This document shows positions 16,607-26,535 of a stretch of DNA of 64,000 nucleotides, in pieces (the stretch's first letter is position 1; every line of letters begins with the position of its first letter). The stretch is from the NCBI GenBank assembly GCA_028821195.1, contig JAPPHB010000015.1, positions 186,001 through 250,000 of the forward strand, given 5' to 3'. The DNA is from Gammaproteobacteria bacterium. Its GTDB lineage: Bacteria > Gemmatimonadota > Gemmatimonadetes > Longimicrobiales > Gaopeijiaceae. Position numbers and translations under genes: made by a program. Below the pieces are notes generated by a model. It saw nothing but the letters and a program-made list of their open reading frames with translations. It made no database searches and was not told the origin of the DNA.

Positions 16607-17569
16607 ATGCGTCTGGTAGAAGCGGCGCTGCCGTTTTTTGCGCGCCACGAGACCTTCCATCCGCGGTACGGGTGGTTCCGGAAGGCCTACGCTCAGGTCG
16701 CGCAAGATCCTCGCGCTTTCTTGGGCAACGACGCCCCGGTACGGATCGGCGTCGGGAAGAACATGGTGCGGGCGATCCGTTTCTGGGGGCTTGCAGCGAA
16801 GCTCATCGAGGAGGATCCCTATTCTCCAAACCGGCGCGCGCCCGACCTCCGCACGACGGACCTGGGCGATTCGCTGTTCGGGAAGGGAGGATGGGACGAG
16901 TACATGGAAGACCCTGGTACTCTTTGGCTCCTCCATTGGCTGCTGCTGGCGCCGCCCTGCCATTTACCCGTCTGGTGGATTGCGTTCAACGCGTTCCACG
17001 CGGTGGAGTTCTCCGACGATCAGTTGGAGTCGGCGGTGGAGACACAACTGGATCTGGTGTCGGATTGGAGGAAGCCGCACCCATCTTCACGAAGGAAGGA
17101 TGTCGGTGCCCTCTTGCGCACCTACGCTCCACAGGAGAAGACAAAGCGAGTTCCGATCGATGACCTCCTCGATTGTCCGCTCCGGGAACTCGATCTCATC
17201 GGTCGTGGCCCCGACCCGGGGCGATTTCGATTCGCTCTGGGGGCCAAGCCTGCCTTGCCCTCGGAAATCCTAGCGTACGCCGTGCTGGACTACATCGAAC
17301 GGACCGATACCAGTGGTAGTACGGTGACCCTTGACCGACTGACCACGGAACCGGGGGCACCCGGACGCGCCTTCATGCTCAACGAGTCCGAGATGCTAGC
17401 CGGGCTCGCGCCGGCCGTTGACCCCGTAACCGGATTGGATTTGATCTCGGTGACAGGGGGCATTCAGCTTGCTTGGTCAGAAGATCGCCGAGCGCTCGCT
17501 ACGCAGGTCCTGGACCAGTACTACGGCGTTTCGGCCCTGGGCGAGAGAGCATCCACAACAACCACCTAG
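16607..17569 (+). CDS. sspB: SspB-type DUF4007 protein
   Basis: This encodes 320 aa and is a clear DUF4007 protein: FFARHETFHPRYGWFRKAY at the N-terminus and the signature RIGVGKNMVRAIRFWGLAAK at about residues 45-65. In characterised SspABCD systems the DUF4007 protein nicks DNA to give the modification machinery access to one strand. A C-terminal segment (PAVDPVTGLDLISVTGGIQL) resembles the family's usual end. It starts directly after the sspA stop and ends 29 bp before sspC. Length and order fit an Ssp module rather than a Dnd module, where this position would hold DndB (DGQHR). Confidence 0.85.
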   Translation: MRLVEAALPFFARHETFHPRYGWFRKAYAQVAQDPRAFLGNDAPVRIGVGKNMVRAIRFWGLAAKLIEEDPYSPNRRAPDLRTTDLGDSLFGKGGWDEYMEDPGTLWLLHWLLLAPPCHLPVWWIAFNAFHAVEFSDDQLESAVETQLDLVSDWRKPHPSSRRKDVGALLRTYAPQEKTKRVPIDDLLDCPLRELDLIGRGPDPGRFRFALGAKPALPSEILAYAVLDYIERTDTSGSTVTLDRLTTEPGAPGRAFMLNESEMLAGLAPAVDPVTGLDLISVTGGIQLAWSEDRRALATQVLDQYYGVSALGERASTTTT

Positions 17570-17598
17570 TTACCGCTCTCTGGAGTCAGAGGCTCGTA

Positions 17599-20500
17599 AT
17601 GCCCCTCCTTGCCGACTACATCAAGGTCCTCCCGCGTTTTGCTCGGTCAGCGAACCTTGAACGCGATTCCGCCGAACCTGGACCACTTGAGGGTTACATC
17701 ATTACTGGTCGTGCGCTTGAAGCAGTGGAGCGCATCCTTGCCGTCGCTGCGACGAAGCGTTCCGGCGGCGCGTGGTCCCTGACCGGCCCGTACGGTTCCG
17801 GCAAGTCGTCCTTTGCGTTGTTCGTCAACGCCCTCATTGGACCCACCGGCGATCTGCGGAATACCGCCGCACGGCTGCTAGATGCGGTGAAACCTGACTT
17901 GTCGCATCTGCCTTCCGAGACTCACAACAACCACGATACCCAGGTAGATGGCTTCCACCGCGCGCTGATCACCGCAGCCCGGGAACCGTTGACACACACC
18001 GTTCTCAGGGGTTTGCATCGAGCCGTCTTGGAAGCATATGGGGAAATCCCCCCCACGGACGTGTTCGCCGCTGCCGAGGCCTTGAGAAGCGCTCTTGACG
18101 ACGCGGCGATTGAGGATCCGCGTCGAACGGGTCCGTCACCCGCAGCATTGGTTGAGGTCGCGAAGTGCTTGGCGAAGGATCGTCCCCTCCTCCTAGTAAT
18201 CGACGAGTTCGGGAAGAACCTCGAGGCCATTGGAGACAGCAGCGAAGCCGATCCCTACCTGCTACAGCAACTCGCGGAAGCGGGACAGGGCTCGGGACTG
18301 CCCCTGTTTCTGCTTACACTCCAGCACCTCTCCTTCGAGGACTATCTTTCCCACACCGAGGAGGCGCAGCGCCGTGAATGGGCGAAGATCCAGGGACGTT
18401 TCGAGAGCATACCGTACACCGAATCGGCCGGACAGACTCGGGCGTTCATTGGAAGTGCCTTCGACGTAGCGAACCCGATCCGTACACACATAAAGGAGTG
18501 GGCCGCGGCCCAGGCGGAGGCGATGCGGTCGCTTGGCATGCCCGAGCTTGCGGATGAGGAGATGGTAGCTTCCTGGTATCCGCTTCACCCGCTGGTCGCC
18601 GCCGTACTTCCCGAGCTCTGCAATCGATATGGTCAGCACGAACGCACTCTGTTTTCGTTTCTGACGAGCGCCGAGCCTGCCAGCGCGTCGTCCTACCTGG
18701 AACGAACGCGAGTGCCGGATCACGGAAGACTGCCTTCCCTCGGCCTCGCGATCGTCTACGACTATTTCGTGGGCAACAGCACGATAACCGGATTGGCCGG
18801 TGATCGAAGTCGCTGGACGGAAGTCGTCACCCGGCTCCGCGACGCACCAAACTTGACTGGTGCAAAAAAGCGGTTGGCGAAGGCGGTGGCGATCCTCAAT
18901 CTCGTGTCGACGACGGGTGTACTCCGTGCTTCGCAGCGCGTGCTCACGGAAGTGGAGCTTGAGGCTGACGATCTGCTTTCCCAGTTGGAGGCTGAAGGAA
19001 TCGTTACCTACCGGGACTTTGCCGACGAGTACCGAATCTGGCAGGGAACCGACATCAACATCCACCGCCTTCTGGATGTAGCTCGGACAAGGATCCAGCG
19101 GCGAGGGCTCGTGGATGTCCTCACGGAGATCGACAAGCCAAAGCCCATGGTTGCGGCTCGCCACAGCGCCGAGAACGACATCCTTCGGGTGTTCAACCGG
19201 CGATATGTTGAGGGCAGCGAGCCTGTAGAACCCTTGACGCCGTTCTCGGATTTCGATGGGGAGATATTGCTGGTCGTAGGGTCTGCCGAACTGCCGCAGC
19301 TCGCCAAGGCATCGAAGGCAGCCAAGCCCGTAGTCGCGGTGCTACCAGGCGATCTCACGCAGTTCGATGAAGCTGCACGTGAAGTCGCAGCCGTACGGGC
19401 GGTGTTGGAGGAACCAGTTGTGAGCGGCGATTGGGTTGCCAGGCGCGAACTGACTGAACGGCTGGCTCAAGCTCAGAGTCAATTCGAGCAAGCAGGCCGG
19501 TCAACATTTCAGGGCACAACTTGCCGGTGGATGCTGCTTGGTCCCGAAGGCGCAACCAAGCTTGAAGGCGGGCGGGGAAGCGCGGCGTTGTCGAGAGCTT
19601 GTGACGAGGTCTTTGGCTCCACGCCGCGGGTTGGGAATGAGATTCTGAATCGCACCAAGGTGACGTCGCAGGGTGCCAAGGCCCGGCGAATCTTGCTCGA
19701 GAGCATGATCGAGAGGGAGGGGCTACAAGACTTGGGGCTTGGCGGGTACGGCCCTGAGGTAGCGATGTACCGCGCCTTCCTCCTACGCACCGGTCTCCAT
19801 CGCTTGGATCCGGAAGCAAGTACCTGGGTGTTCCGCCGGCCCGCCGACCAAGCCCTCCGGTGTGCGTGGGCGGTCGTTGAAGGAGAGTTTGATCGAGCCA
19901 CGCGACGCAGGGTCAACCTCCAGGACGTCTACGCCGCGCTCCTGTCGCCGCCCGTGGGAATGAAGCGCGGAGTGATCCCGGTCTTCGTAACGGCTGCGCT
20001 GATTGCCCGTAGCGAGGACATCGCCTTGTATGAGCACGGTACCTTCGCGCCGGTGCTCGCCCCTGAGCTGTCCGAGCGAATGGTCCGCAATCCGGGGCAC
20101 TTCGAGATCAAGCACTTCGCGAACACGACTGGTGCTCGGCTTCAGGCCGTAGAGGCGCTCGCAGGGCGACTGGGGGTGCGTCCGGCGCTCGGGAGAGTCA
20201 GAGTCGAGAACGTACTCGCGGTCGTCGGGCAGCTGGTTGCTCGGGCCCGAAGGCTAGACAGCTTCACCCGCAGGACGCGCACACTGAGGGCGGAGACCCT
20301 TGAGGTCCGAGACGCGCTGTTTCGCGCAGTGGAACCCGACCAACTCCTCTTTCGGGACCTCCCCAGGGCGTTGGACTTGCCGGCCGTCTCAGCTTCGGCT
20401 GTCGAGTACTCATCGACTGACAACTACGCGGGCAAGTTAGCGAGGGCGGTGGACGAGCTGTCCTGGTGTCATGGGGAACTGCTCGCCCGGCTGCTTGAGG

Positions 20501-21057
20501 AACTCTTCGAGGAGAGCGGTGAGACATCACGTCTCGCGATCTCAGGCCAGGCCAGGGCGCTAGAAGACGAGGTCCTCAATCCAGATGTCCGAGCTTTCGT
20601 CCTCACGCTGGCAAACGATACGGTCGACACGGACGCCGATTGGATCGCCGCAATCGCAACGGTCTTGGTGGGAAAGGCTCCCTCCGAATGGACCGATGCG
20701 GACTTGCACCGCTTCCGTCCGGTGCTCGGTCGCCGAGTAGCCGCCTTTCAACGTTTGGTGGCTCTACATGCTGACCGACGTGCGGATGGTGGGGGCCCGT
20801 TCAAGCCCTACCGGCTCACCCTTACTCGCCCGGACGGTGACGAGCACGTAGGGCTGGTCGGTATCGATGAGAAGGATCATCGATTCGTCAGCAGAATCCT
20901 TGACATGAGCCTTGACACCCTTGTAGCTAAGATGGGTTCAGAGAAGCGAGCGTTATCTGCCCTGATGGCGATGATGGCGGAAAAGCTCCTCCCTGAAGAA
21001 GAGGCTGCCGACGACACGAAGGTTGGTTTTTCTTCCGACAGGCTGCGTAATGGCTGA
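17599..21057 (+). CDS. sspC: SspC-type large P-loop ATPase
   Basis: This encodes 1152 aa from ATG 17599 (MPLLADYIKVLPRFARSAN). A longer frame from 17473 overlaps sspB and was rejected. Walker A is SLTGPYGSGKSSFALFV (about residues 60-72) and Walker B is RPLLLVIDEFGKNLE (about 195-210). The rest is mostly helical with no nuclease motif that I can see. In SspABCD the SspC ATPase is required for phosphorothioation and is thought to supply energy for strand opening or complex assembly. It overlaps sspD by 8 bp, so the two are translationally coupled. No transposase or helicase signature motifs are present. Confidence 0.8.
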   Translation: MPLLADYIKVLPRFARSANLERDSAEPGPLEGYIITGRALEAVERILAVAATKRSGGAWSLTGPYGSGKSSFALFVNALIGPTGDLRNTAARLLDAVKPDLSHLPSETHNNHDTQVDGFHRALITAAREPLTHTVLRGLHRAVLEAYGEIPPTDVFAAAEALRSALDDAAIEDPRRTGPSPAALVEVAKCLAKDRPLLLVIDEFGKNLEAIGDSSEADPYLLQQLAEAGQGSGLPLFLLTLQHLSFEDYLSHTEEAQRREWAKIQGRFESIPYTESAGQTRAFIGSAFDVANPIRTHIKEWAAAQAEAMRSLGMPELADEEMVASWYPLHPLVAAVLPELCNRYGQHERTLFSFLTSAEPASASSYLERTRVPDHGRLPSLGLAIVYDYFVGNSTITGLAGDRSRWTEVVTRLRDAPNLTGAKKRLAKAVAILNLVSTTGVLRASQRVLTEVELEADDLLSQLEAEGIVTYRDFADEYRIWQGTDINIHRLLDVARTRIQRRGLVDVLTEIDKPKPMVAARHSAENDILRVFNRRYVEGSEPVEPLTPFSDFDGEILLVVGSAELPQLAKASKAAKPVVAVLPGDLTQFDEAAREVAAVRAVLEEPVVSGDWVARRELTERLAQAQSQFEQAGRSTFQGTTCRWMLLGPEGATKLEGGRGSAALSRACDEVFGSTPRVGNEILNRTKVTSQGAKARRILLESMIEREGLQDLGLGGYGPEVAMYRAFLLRTGLHRLDPEASTWVFRRPADQALRCAWAVVEGEFDRATRRRVNLQDVYAALLSPPVGMKRGVIPVFVTAALIARSEDIALYEHGTFAPVLAPELSERMVRNPGHFEIKHFANTTGARLQAVEALAGRLGVRPALGRVRVENVLAVVGQLVARARRLDSFTRRTRTLRAETLEVRDALFRAVEPDQLLFRDLPRALDLPAVSASAVEYSSTDNYAGKLARAVDELSWCHGELLARLLEELFEESGETSRLAISGQARALEDEVLNPDVRAFVLTLANDTVDTDADWIAAIATVLVGKAPSEWTDADLHRFRPVLGRRVAAFQRLVALHADRRADGGGPFKPYRLTLTRPDGDEHVGLVGIDEKDHRFVSRILDMSLDTLVAKMGSEKRALSALMAMMAEKLLPEEEAADDTKVGFSSDRLRNG

Positions 21058-21898
21058 CTCCGTCCGACACATCTGTGGAATCTCTGGGGGGAAGGACTCT
21101 AGCGCGCTTGCGGTGTACCTCCGGGACAGCGTGCCCGAGATGGAGTACTTCTTCTGCGACACCGGAGCCGAACTACCCGAGACCTATGAGTATCTGACAC
21201 GGCTCCAGGTAATTCTCGGCAAGCCGATCACTCGGCTCAACGCGAGCCGGGGATTCGATCACTGGTTTGAAGTCTTCCGCGGAACACTACCCTCTCCTCA
21301 GATGCGGTGGTGTACGAAGAACATGAAGATCAAGCCGATCGAGGAGTGGATTGGCGACGATCAGGCGGTTTCATATGTCGCCATTCGGGCTGATGAATCG
21401 AACCGCAAAGGATACATCTCCACCAAACCCAACATCACAGCACGCTTTCCCTTCGTGGAAGATGGGATCGATCGCGATGGGGTGATGAAGATTCTCGAAG
21501 ACGCGGGGATCGGTCTACCGAAGTACTACGAGTGGCGGACCCGGTCTGGGTGTTATTTCTGCTTCTACCAGCGGAAGGCGGAGTGGATCGGGCTGTCAGA
21601 ACGTCACCCGGAGCTGTTTGATCGAGCGGTCGCCATTGAGCAGAAAGTGCTTCAAGACGCCGGTGCCGGCGTAGACGCCGATTTCAGGAATCGTGCCATG
21701 CGTGGACGGCAATACACATGGTCCGGCGGCGAAACGCTGGTCCAACTCCGCACCCGCCGAGACGAAATCTTGGCCCGGCACGACACCGCCATGGCCCGCG
21801 CAGCCACCCGCAAGACCAACCTTTCTCTAGTCGAAGCCCTCGCCGACGCCCTCGACGAAGACGACGATACGACTGCTTGCACGGTGTGCGCTCTGTGA
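21050..21898 (+). CDS. sspD: SspD/DndC-type PP-loop sulfurtransferase
   Basis: This encodes 282 aa from ATG 21050 (MADSVRHICGISGGKDSSAL), 8 bp inside sspC. The SGGKDS PP-loop marks an ATP pyrophosphatase of the PAPS-reductase family, which activates the DNA backbone for sulfur insertion. Cysteines RWCTKN (about 88) and GCYFCFYQ (about 170) may bind a metal or Fe-S cluster, as in DndC. The pair TACTVCAL at the C-terminus adds a CxxC. It would receive persulfide sulfur from SspA. Its stop overlaps the next start (GTGA, 4 bp), continuing the coupling into the downstream genes. Confidence 0.85.
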   Translation: MADSVRHICGISGGKDSSALAVYLRDSVPEMEYFFCDTGAELPETYEYLTRLQVILGKPITRLNASRGFDHWFEVFRGTLPSPQMRWCTKNMKIKPIEEWIGDDQAVSYVAIRADESNRKGYISTKPNITARFPFVEDGIDRDGVMKILEDAGIGLPKYYEWRTRSGCYFCFYQRKAEWIGLSERHPELFDRAVAIEQKVLQDAGAGVDADFRNRAMRGRQYTWSGGETLVQLRTRRDEILARHDTAMARAATRKTNLSLVEALADALDEDDDTTACTVCAL

Positions 21899-24060
21899 GC
21901 CAGCGGCACTGCGAAGATGACCTCCCGCGTGATGCCCCTCAAGTCGCGCCTTGGGGCAGTCCGCCCACGCCTCTACTGCCACGTTGGTACCTCGACAGCG
22001 TCCCCAACGTGAGGCTCTCTGCGGGCATCCGGGCGGAGAATCCGGCGGTCACGACCATAGGCGAGCTCGGCACGTTCTGGGAAGGCAGGTCATCACCTGT
22101 CGGCCAGCCTGTCCTGTTTTCCTTGCAATTCATTGCAAGCACTTATCCTCCGCCCTCGTCTCTGGTCGTCATACCAGCGGACATCGACCGGGTTGAAGTC
22201 TTGGACCGCCCTCTCCGCGTGCGCACGGCGAATACCCTCCGCAGGAACGGGTTTCTCGAAGGATCGGATCCGCTGTCCGTGAAAGACTTGCTCGCCATCC
22301 CCGGCTTCGGCAAAGCTTCGCTCTTGGATCTGATGTGTGTCGCTGAAGCCGCGCCACTGATCCGCTTGGACGTTCCGGTTCCTGCAGCCACCGGCGAAGT
22401 TCCAGTTCCGGCCACCACTGCCGAAACACCTAGTAGTGGCCCTGCAGAGGTCCGCTACGACGGAACGGCGTGGGGCGAAGTCGTGGATGTCTTGCAGCTC
22501 TTGATCGCGGCGGCCAACGAGTTCCACGGAGCAACCACGGTGGCCGACGCATTGGAGCTCGATCTGGCCGAGCTGGCATCGGATCTCGGAATGGCGCAGG
22601 CGGTCGACTCCCACAGGATCCAAGACCTGACTGATGTTCGCATCGTGGGTGCGGTGATTAGTGCTATCCGTGACCTGCAGGCGACGTTGCCAGACCGCAA
22701 GATCACCATTCTCGACCAGTATCTGTACGCGCGAACACGCAAGACCCTCGAAGAACTGGGACAGGCGTTCGGCGTTTCACGAGAGCGAGTCAGACAGATC
22801 AAGAACAGGCTCGCCGCAGAGATCGAAAAGCAGGTGGGTCCCGAGGTTTCCGTGATTGCGGCCATCCTTAGCCGGAAGGCTGGTCCGGTGGTGAGTGAGG
22901 ACGACCTGCGCTTGCTCATAGACGCCCTGTTCGAGGGTGAGTCTGTCCGCGATCAAGCAGTCGACCTAACGCGCCGAATTGTCGAGGCGGCGCTGGAGTA
23001 TGACTGCGTTAGAGGCGTTTGCGCCAACCGGGGCGCCATAGAGGTTCTGGGCCGATTTCATCAACACGCCTTGGAGCTTACGGATGAAGTGGGGTTGATT
23101 GACGAAGAGGCGCTGCTGGCATCCCTCCCCGATGAGGAATGGCGGCACCGCTTCGAGCTTTCCCTTGAACGATGCGGGTTCGTCCGCGTCAGCGACCAAC
23201 TGGCTCTCCGCGCCACCATGAAGGCGCGCGCAAAGGCAGCGATCCTCGCCATCGGTCGGTTGGCCACACTTGAGGAGATAGCGGCGGAGTCGGGCCTCCC
23301 ACGAAACCGTTTGGCGGGACTGTTGTCGGGGATACCTGGGATTGCGCGGGCAAGCAAGACAAAATGGGGGATCGAGGATTGGATCGAAGATGAATACGAG
23401 GGAATTGCGGCGGAGATAAAGCAGAGGATCGACGAAGATGGTGGTGCCACCACCATGGATCGGCTGGTTCGTGAATTGCCCAAGATGTTCGAGGTAAAGG
23501 AAGGGAGCGTGCGGGCCATCGCTTCGACTCCGCAATTCGTCCTGCGCGACGGCATCGTTCGCTTGGCGGAGGAATGGGAGGTGACGTTAAGGGATATCCA
23601 TGAAGTCGTTGATGGCGTTACAGCGGAAGGGTGGCCCTACTGGAGTTTCCTGGTACACGAGCGATACTTTGAAGGCTACAGCCTCTCCGGGGTGCCCCCG
23701 GAGATTGCACACGCATTGGGGTGCCCCCGGAACGGCAGCACAAAGGCGGTTGTGTCTCGACCCAGTGGTTGCAGACGGGTATCGGTGAATTGGCATTTGA
23801 CATCTCTCTCAGGCGCCAGTGTCGGCTACATCTCGACAGCGCTGAATCGGTTGGGTGTCGGGGAAGGTGATCGAGTTTGCTTGGTCGTGGTAAGACCAGG
23901 CGTCGTCGAGTTTCGGGTGTTTGATCGGGAGCGAGGTGGCCAACGCGGGAGGGGAAGGAAACGGAGGGTTGGTGGAGCGAAGATGACCACGGCAGGGGAA
24001 AACGACGACAGATCCTCTGTTTTGTTGGAACGACTGAAGCGTCGACGACGGGTTCTCTGA
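21895..24060 (+). CDS. sigma-region-4 / HhH multi-domain DNA-binding protein
   Basis: This encodes 721 aa. GTG 21895 overlaps the sspD stop as GTGA; the longer frame from 21718 is an arginine-rich shadow of sspD and was rejected. A helix-hairpin-helix like the RNA polymerase alpha CTD is visible at about 130-150 (VKDLLAIPGFGKASLLDLM). A sigma-70 region-4 helix-turn-helix lies at about 280-305 (LEELGQAFGVSRERVRQIKN). At least two more winged-helix-like parts follow (LATLEEIAAESGLPRNRLAG at about 460; TTMDRLVRELPKMFEVKEGS at about 525), and then a C-terminal beta domain. It is too long and lacks region 2, so it is not a real sigma factor. I infer that it recognises DNA, or modified DNA, for the downstream effector; a regulatory role is the alternative. 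Confidence 0.65.
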   Translation: MSQRHCEDDLPRDAPQVAPWGSPPTPLLPRWYLDSVPNVRLSAGIRAENPAVTTIGELGTFWEGRSSPVGQPVLFSLQFIASTYPPPSSLVVIPADIDRVEVLDRPLRVRTANTLRRNGFLEGSDPLSVKDLLAIPGFGKASLLDLMCVAEAAPLIRLDVPVPAATGEVPVPATTAETPSSGPAEVRYDGTAWGEVVDVLQLLIAAANEFHGATTVADALELDLAELASDLGMAQAVDSHRIQDLTDVRIVGAVISAIRDLQATLPDRKITILDQYLYARTRKTLEELGQAFGVSRERVRQIKNRLAAEIEKQVGPEVSVIAAILSRKAGPVVSEDDLRLLIDALFEGESVRDQAVDLTRRIVEAALEYDCVRGVCANRGAIEVLGRFHQHALELTDEVGLIDEEALLASLPDEEWRHRFELSLERCGFVRVSDQLALRATMKARAKAAILAIGRLATLEEIAAESGLPRNRLAGLLSGIPGIARASKTKWGIEDWIEDEYEGIAAEIKQRIDEDGGATTMDRLVRELPKMFEVKEGSVRAIASTPQFVLRDGIVRLAEEWEVTLRDIHEVVDGVTAEGWPYWSFLVHERYFEGYSLSGVPPEIAHALGCPRNGSTKAVVSRPSGCRRVSVNWHLTSLSGASVGYISTALNRLGVGEGDRVCLVVVRPGVVEFRVFDRERGGQRGRGRKRRVGGAKMTTAGENDDRSSVLLERLKRRRRVL

Positions 24061-24061
24061 C

Positions 24062-26311
24062 GTGCTTGCGACCAACGCTCGAATTCAGCCTGGGTTGTAT
24101 CGGCTTCCAGAGGACCCTGTGGGTCCGCGAGTGCTCATCCCTGGATTTGCTTCCGCAACCTCGGTCCGCGGGGCGTTCGGATGGTTTTCCGCAGGATGGA
24201 TCGGGCGCCTCGCACCAGGCTTGGCAGAGTACATCAATAGGCGTGGCGTATCGCCGATCGATTTTACTGTGGCGCCCGTGTTGTTTCCGGCGGAGCGCGA
24301 AGCGGTAGAGCAGGCAGTTTCGATGACTCCGGAGCAGGCATGCCAAAGGGTTGTCGACGTGTTCAGCAAGGGCAAGGTGGATGCGTCCGCTCTCGCGCGG
24401 CATGCGTTGGACTGCCTTGCCTGGATGATTGCGACGGGGACATTGCGCCTTCGGATCGCGAAACCAACGGCTGACTCGAACTACCATCCCAAGATATGGC
24501 TATTTGATGACGGTTCCGACCAACTGCTGGCTCGAGGCTCCGGTAACGCTACTGCTCGGGGAATAGCCAGCGGGGTGGAGCACTTCGATGTCGATGTGAC
24601 CTGGATTGAACACAGCCGGCAACGCGTCTGCGACGGAAAGGCGATGCTTGACGACTGGTCGAGGGGAAGGAGCCATGGCATCGAACGGGTCGTCGACCTA
24701 CCCCAAGCTCTTGAGGAAGAGATCATTCAGACCGCCCCGCACGTCCCACCGAGTCAGGCTGATTACCTCCATGCCGCCAGGGAGGACAAGGATCCCGCGT
24801 GGGCCATCGACCGTGCTGCGCGACTGACGGCTCGGTTCGGTCCACCGGTGCAACGGCCGCGTCAACGCCTAGAGATTCCGGACGGCCTCGTCTGGGAGGA
24901 GGGACCGTACGGACATCAGGGCGAAGCGGTCGCAGCATGGGAATCCGAACCGGATCGTGAACGCGGTACGATCTCGATGGCGACCGGGGCTGGCAAGACG
25001 ATCACCGCCTTGATCTGCGCCACTCGCGTGCAAGACCGTCTTCGAGGACGACCCCTTCTTGTCGTCATTTCAGCACCATCGGTCCCGCTGATTCAGCAGT
25101 GGCACAAAGAGGTAGGGAAGTTCGGTGTCAGGGCCGTCGCACCAACTCTCGAGACGAATACTGACATGGCGCTCACGAACGTCTTCCGCAGGTTGGGTGG
25201 CGGTGGCACCCACGTCGTGATCGTTACCAACAACCTCATCTCGTCTCGAAGCTTCCAGGCCACGGTGGCACAGAAGACCCAATCGGACACAGCGACGGAT
25301 ACTCTTTTCGTCGGCGATGAAGCGCATACGTTGGGTGCCGCGAAGTTCGTGGCGAACAAACCGGAGTTCTTCATCCGCCGACTCGCTCTCTCGGCCACAC
25401 CTGAACGCCAGTACGACCCTGACGGTACAGAGGAGATCTTCGCCTTCTTTGGTGATCCCGTCTACGATTTTGGTCTTGACCGGGCCATCGGTTTCTGCCT
25501 GACTCCATACAATTATTATGTCCACGCCGCAACTCTCGACGACGAGGAAGTGGCGCGGTTCGAACGGCTCAGTCAGCGGATCAGGGCGGCCAGGGCTACA
25601 GCGAACGACAGGGGCGACCACGACCAAGACTTGCTCAAGCGTCTGGCGATCCAACGGCGCAGGATCATCGAAACGGCCCGGACCAAGCTGTCGTTGCTCC
25701 GCAAGGTGCTGAGAGCGCGTGATCCCCGTTCCTTGGACGGCGTCTTAATCTATGCAACGGCTAAGGATCCTTCGCAATTCGAGGACATCGGCTCCCTTCT
25801 GAACGCTCTCGGAGTGCGGTGGGCACCCGTAACTCAGGCCACCACCGCGAACCCGAAGTTGCTTGCAAGCCGCCTTGACGCCTTCGCCGATGGGGGTTAC
25901 CAAGTCCTATTGGCCAAGAAAGTCCTTGATGAAGGTGTAGATATTCCCCGAATTCGCGAAGCCTTTATCGTGGCCTCGTCGACGGTGGAGCGGGAATGGA
26001 TCCAACGACGCGGGCGGGTACTCCGGCTCCACCGAGACAAACCATTTGCGCTTGTCCATGACTTCCTAGCACTTCCGCCCGCAGGACTGGTCGCTCACGA
26101 CAAGACGAACGCCCAGAAGATCATTCGCACGGAATTCAATCGCGCTTATACGTTTGCCAAGTATGCGCGCAATGCCACCGGCGAGAAGAATGTGTTCGCT
26201 GACTTGGAGCGGATCCGGACGGCATATGAATCCGACCACGAAGACTCGGCAATCCTTCAACGCTCCGGGGATTACTTTATTTCCGCAGGCACACCGAGAG
26301 GCCTAATATGA
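24062..26311 (+). CDS. PLD-like nuclease fused to an SF2 helicase (candidate effector)
   Basis: This encodes 749 aa from GTG 24062, one base after the previous stop. Residues about 100-200 are a phospholipase D-type nuclease domain (YHPKIWLFDDGSDQLLARGS, then GNAT), holding the H-x-K half of an HKD motif. Residues about 290-700 are an SF2 helicase: MATGAGKTITAL (Walker A), FVGDEAHTLG (DEAH, Walker B), LALSATPERQ (motif III), and C-terminal motifs LLAKKVLDEGVDIPRI and IQRRGRVLRLH (motif VI). This build fits DNA restriction, and I infer it cuts or unwinds DNA lacking the phosphorothioate mark. The order of modification then helicase recalls the published SspFGH partner set, but I cannot align it here. 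Confidence 0.75.
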   Translation: MLATNARIQPGLYRLPEDPVGPRVLIPGFASATSVRGAFGWFSAGWIGRLAPGLAEYINRRGVSPIDFTVAPVLFPAEREAVEQAVSMTPEQACQRVVDVFSKGKVDASALARHALDCLAWMIATGTLRLRIAKPTADSNYHPKIWLFDDGSDQLLARGSGNATARGIASGVEHFDVDVTWIEHSRQRVCDGKAMLDDWSRGRSHGIERVVDLPQALEEEIIQTAPHVPPSQADYLHAAREDKDPAWAIDRAARLTARFGPPVQRPRQRLEIPDGLVWEEGPYGHQGEAVAAWESEPDRERGTISMATGAGKTITALICATRVQDRLRGRPLLVVISAPSVPLIQQWHKEVGKFGVRAVAPTLETNTDMALTNVFRRLGGGGTHVVIVTNNLISSRSFQATVAQKTQSDTATDTLFVGDEAHTLGAAKFVANKPEFFIRRLALSATPERQYDPDGTEEIFAFFGDPVYDFGLDRAIGFCLTPYNYYVHAATLDDEEVARFERLSQRIRAARATANDRGDHDQDLLKRLAIQRRRIIETARTKLSLLRKVLRARDPRSLDGVLIYATAKDPSQFEDIGSLLNALGVRWAPVTQATTANPKLLASRLDAFADGGYQVLLAKKVLDEGVDIPRIREAFIVASSTVEREWIQRRGRVLRLHRDKPFALVHDFLALPPAGLVAHDKTNAQKIIRTEFNRAYTFAKYARNATGEKNVFADLERIRTAYESDHEDSAILQRSGDYFISAGTPRGLI

Positions 26312-26535
26312 TTAGCAACTATGATCGCATTTTCAGAGAAATCCAGATCGAGGCGCGACGAGCCAGCCTCGATCTCGGCATTGATCCGCAAGTTCTCGAA
26401 CGCCTGACGATGGAGATCGTGGAACTTGAGGATCGCCATCGTATTTCTCACATCCATGGCATTAAGAAACAGATGCGAGCTCTGATCGAAAACACTGCGG
26501 TAGGACAAGGACGGGAGGAATCGGAGCGTGATTAG
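26308..26535 (+). CDS. 75-aa coupled small protein
   Basis: The start overlaps the helicase stop as ATGA, and the end overlaps the next gene by 8 bp (26528-26535), so it is clearly part of the operon despite its size. The sequence (MISNYDRIFREIQIEARRAS, then GIDPQVLERLTMEIVELEDR) is all helical and charged, with no cysteines or known motif. Possible roles are subunit adaptor or inhibitor. It may be a short partner comparable in size to DndE, though no DndE motif is visible. Confidence 0.7.
   Translation: MISNYDRIFREIQIEARRASLDLGIDPQVLERLTMEIVELEDRHRISHIHGIKKQMRALIENTAVGQGREESERD

Noticed and set aside
21718..21894. 59-codon N-terminal extension of the sigma-like protein
   Set aside because: It is an Arg/Pro-rich reading of sspD in another frame; the GTGA overlap at 21895 is a better start.
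15383..21898. Classical Dnd (DndBCDE) system
   Set aside because: The second gene is DUF4007 rather than DGQHR (DndB), no DndE is seen, and the large ATPase fits SspC.
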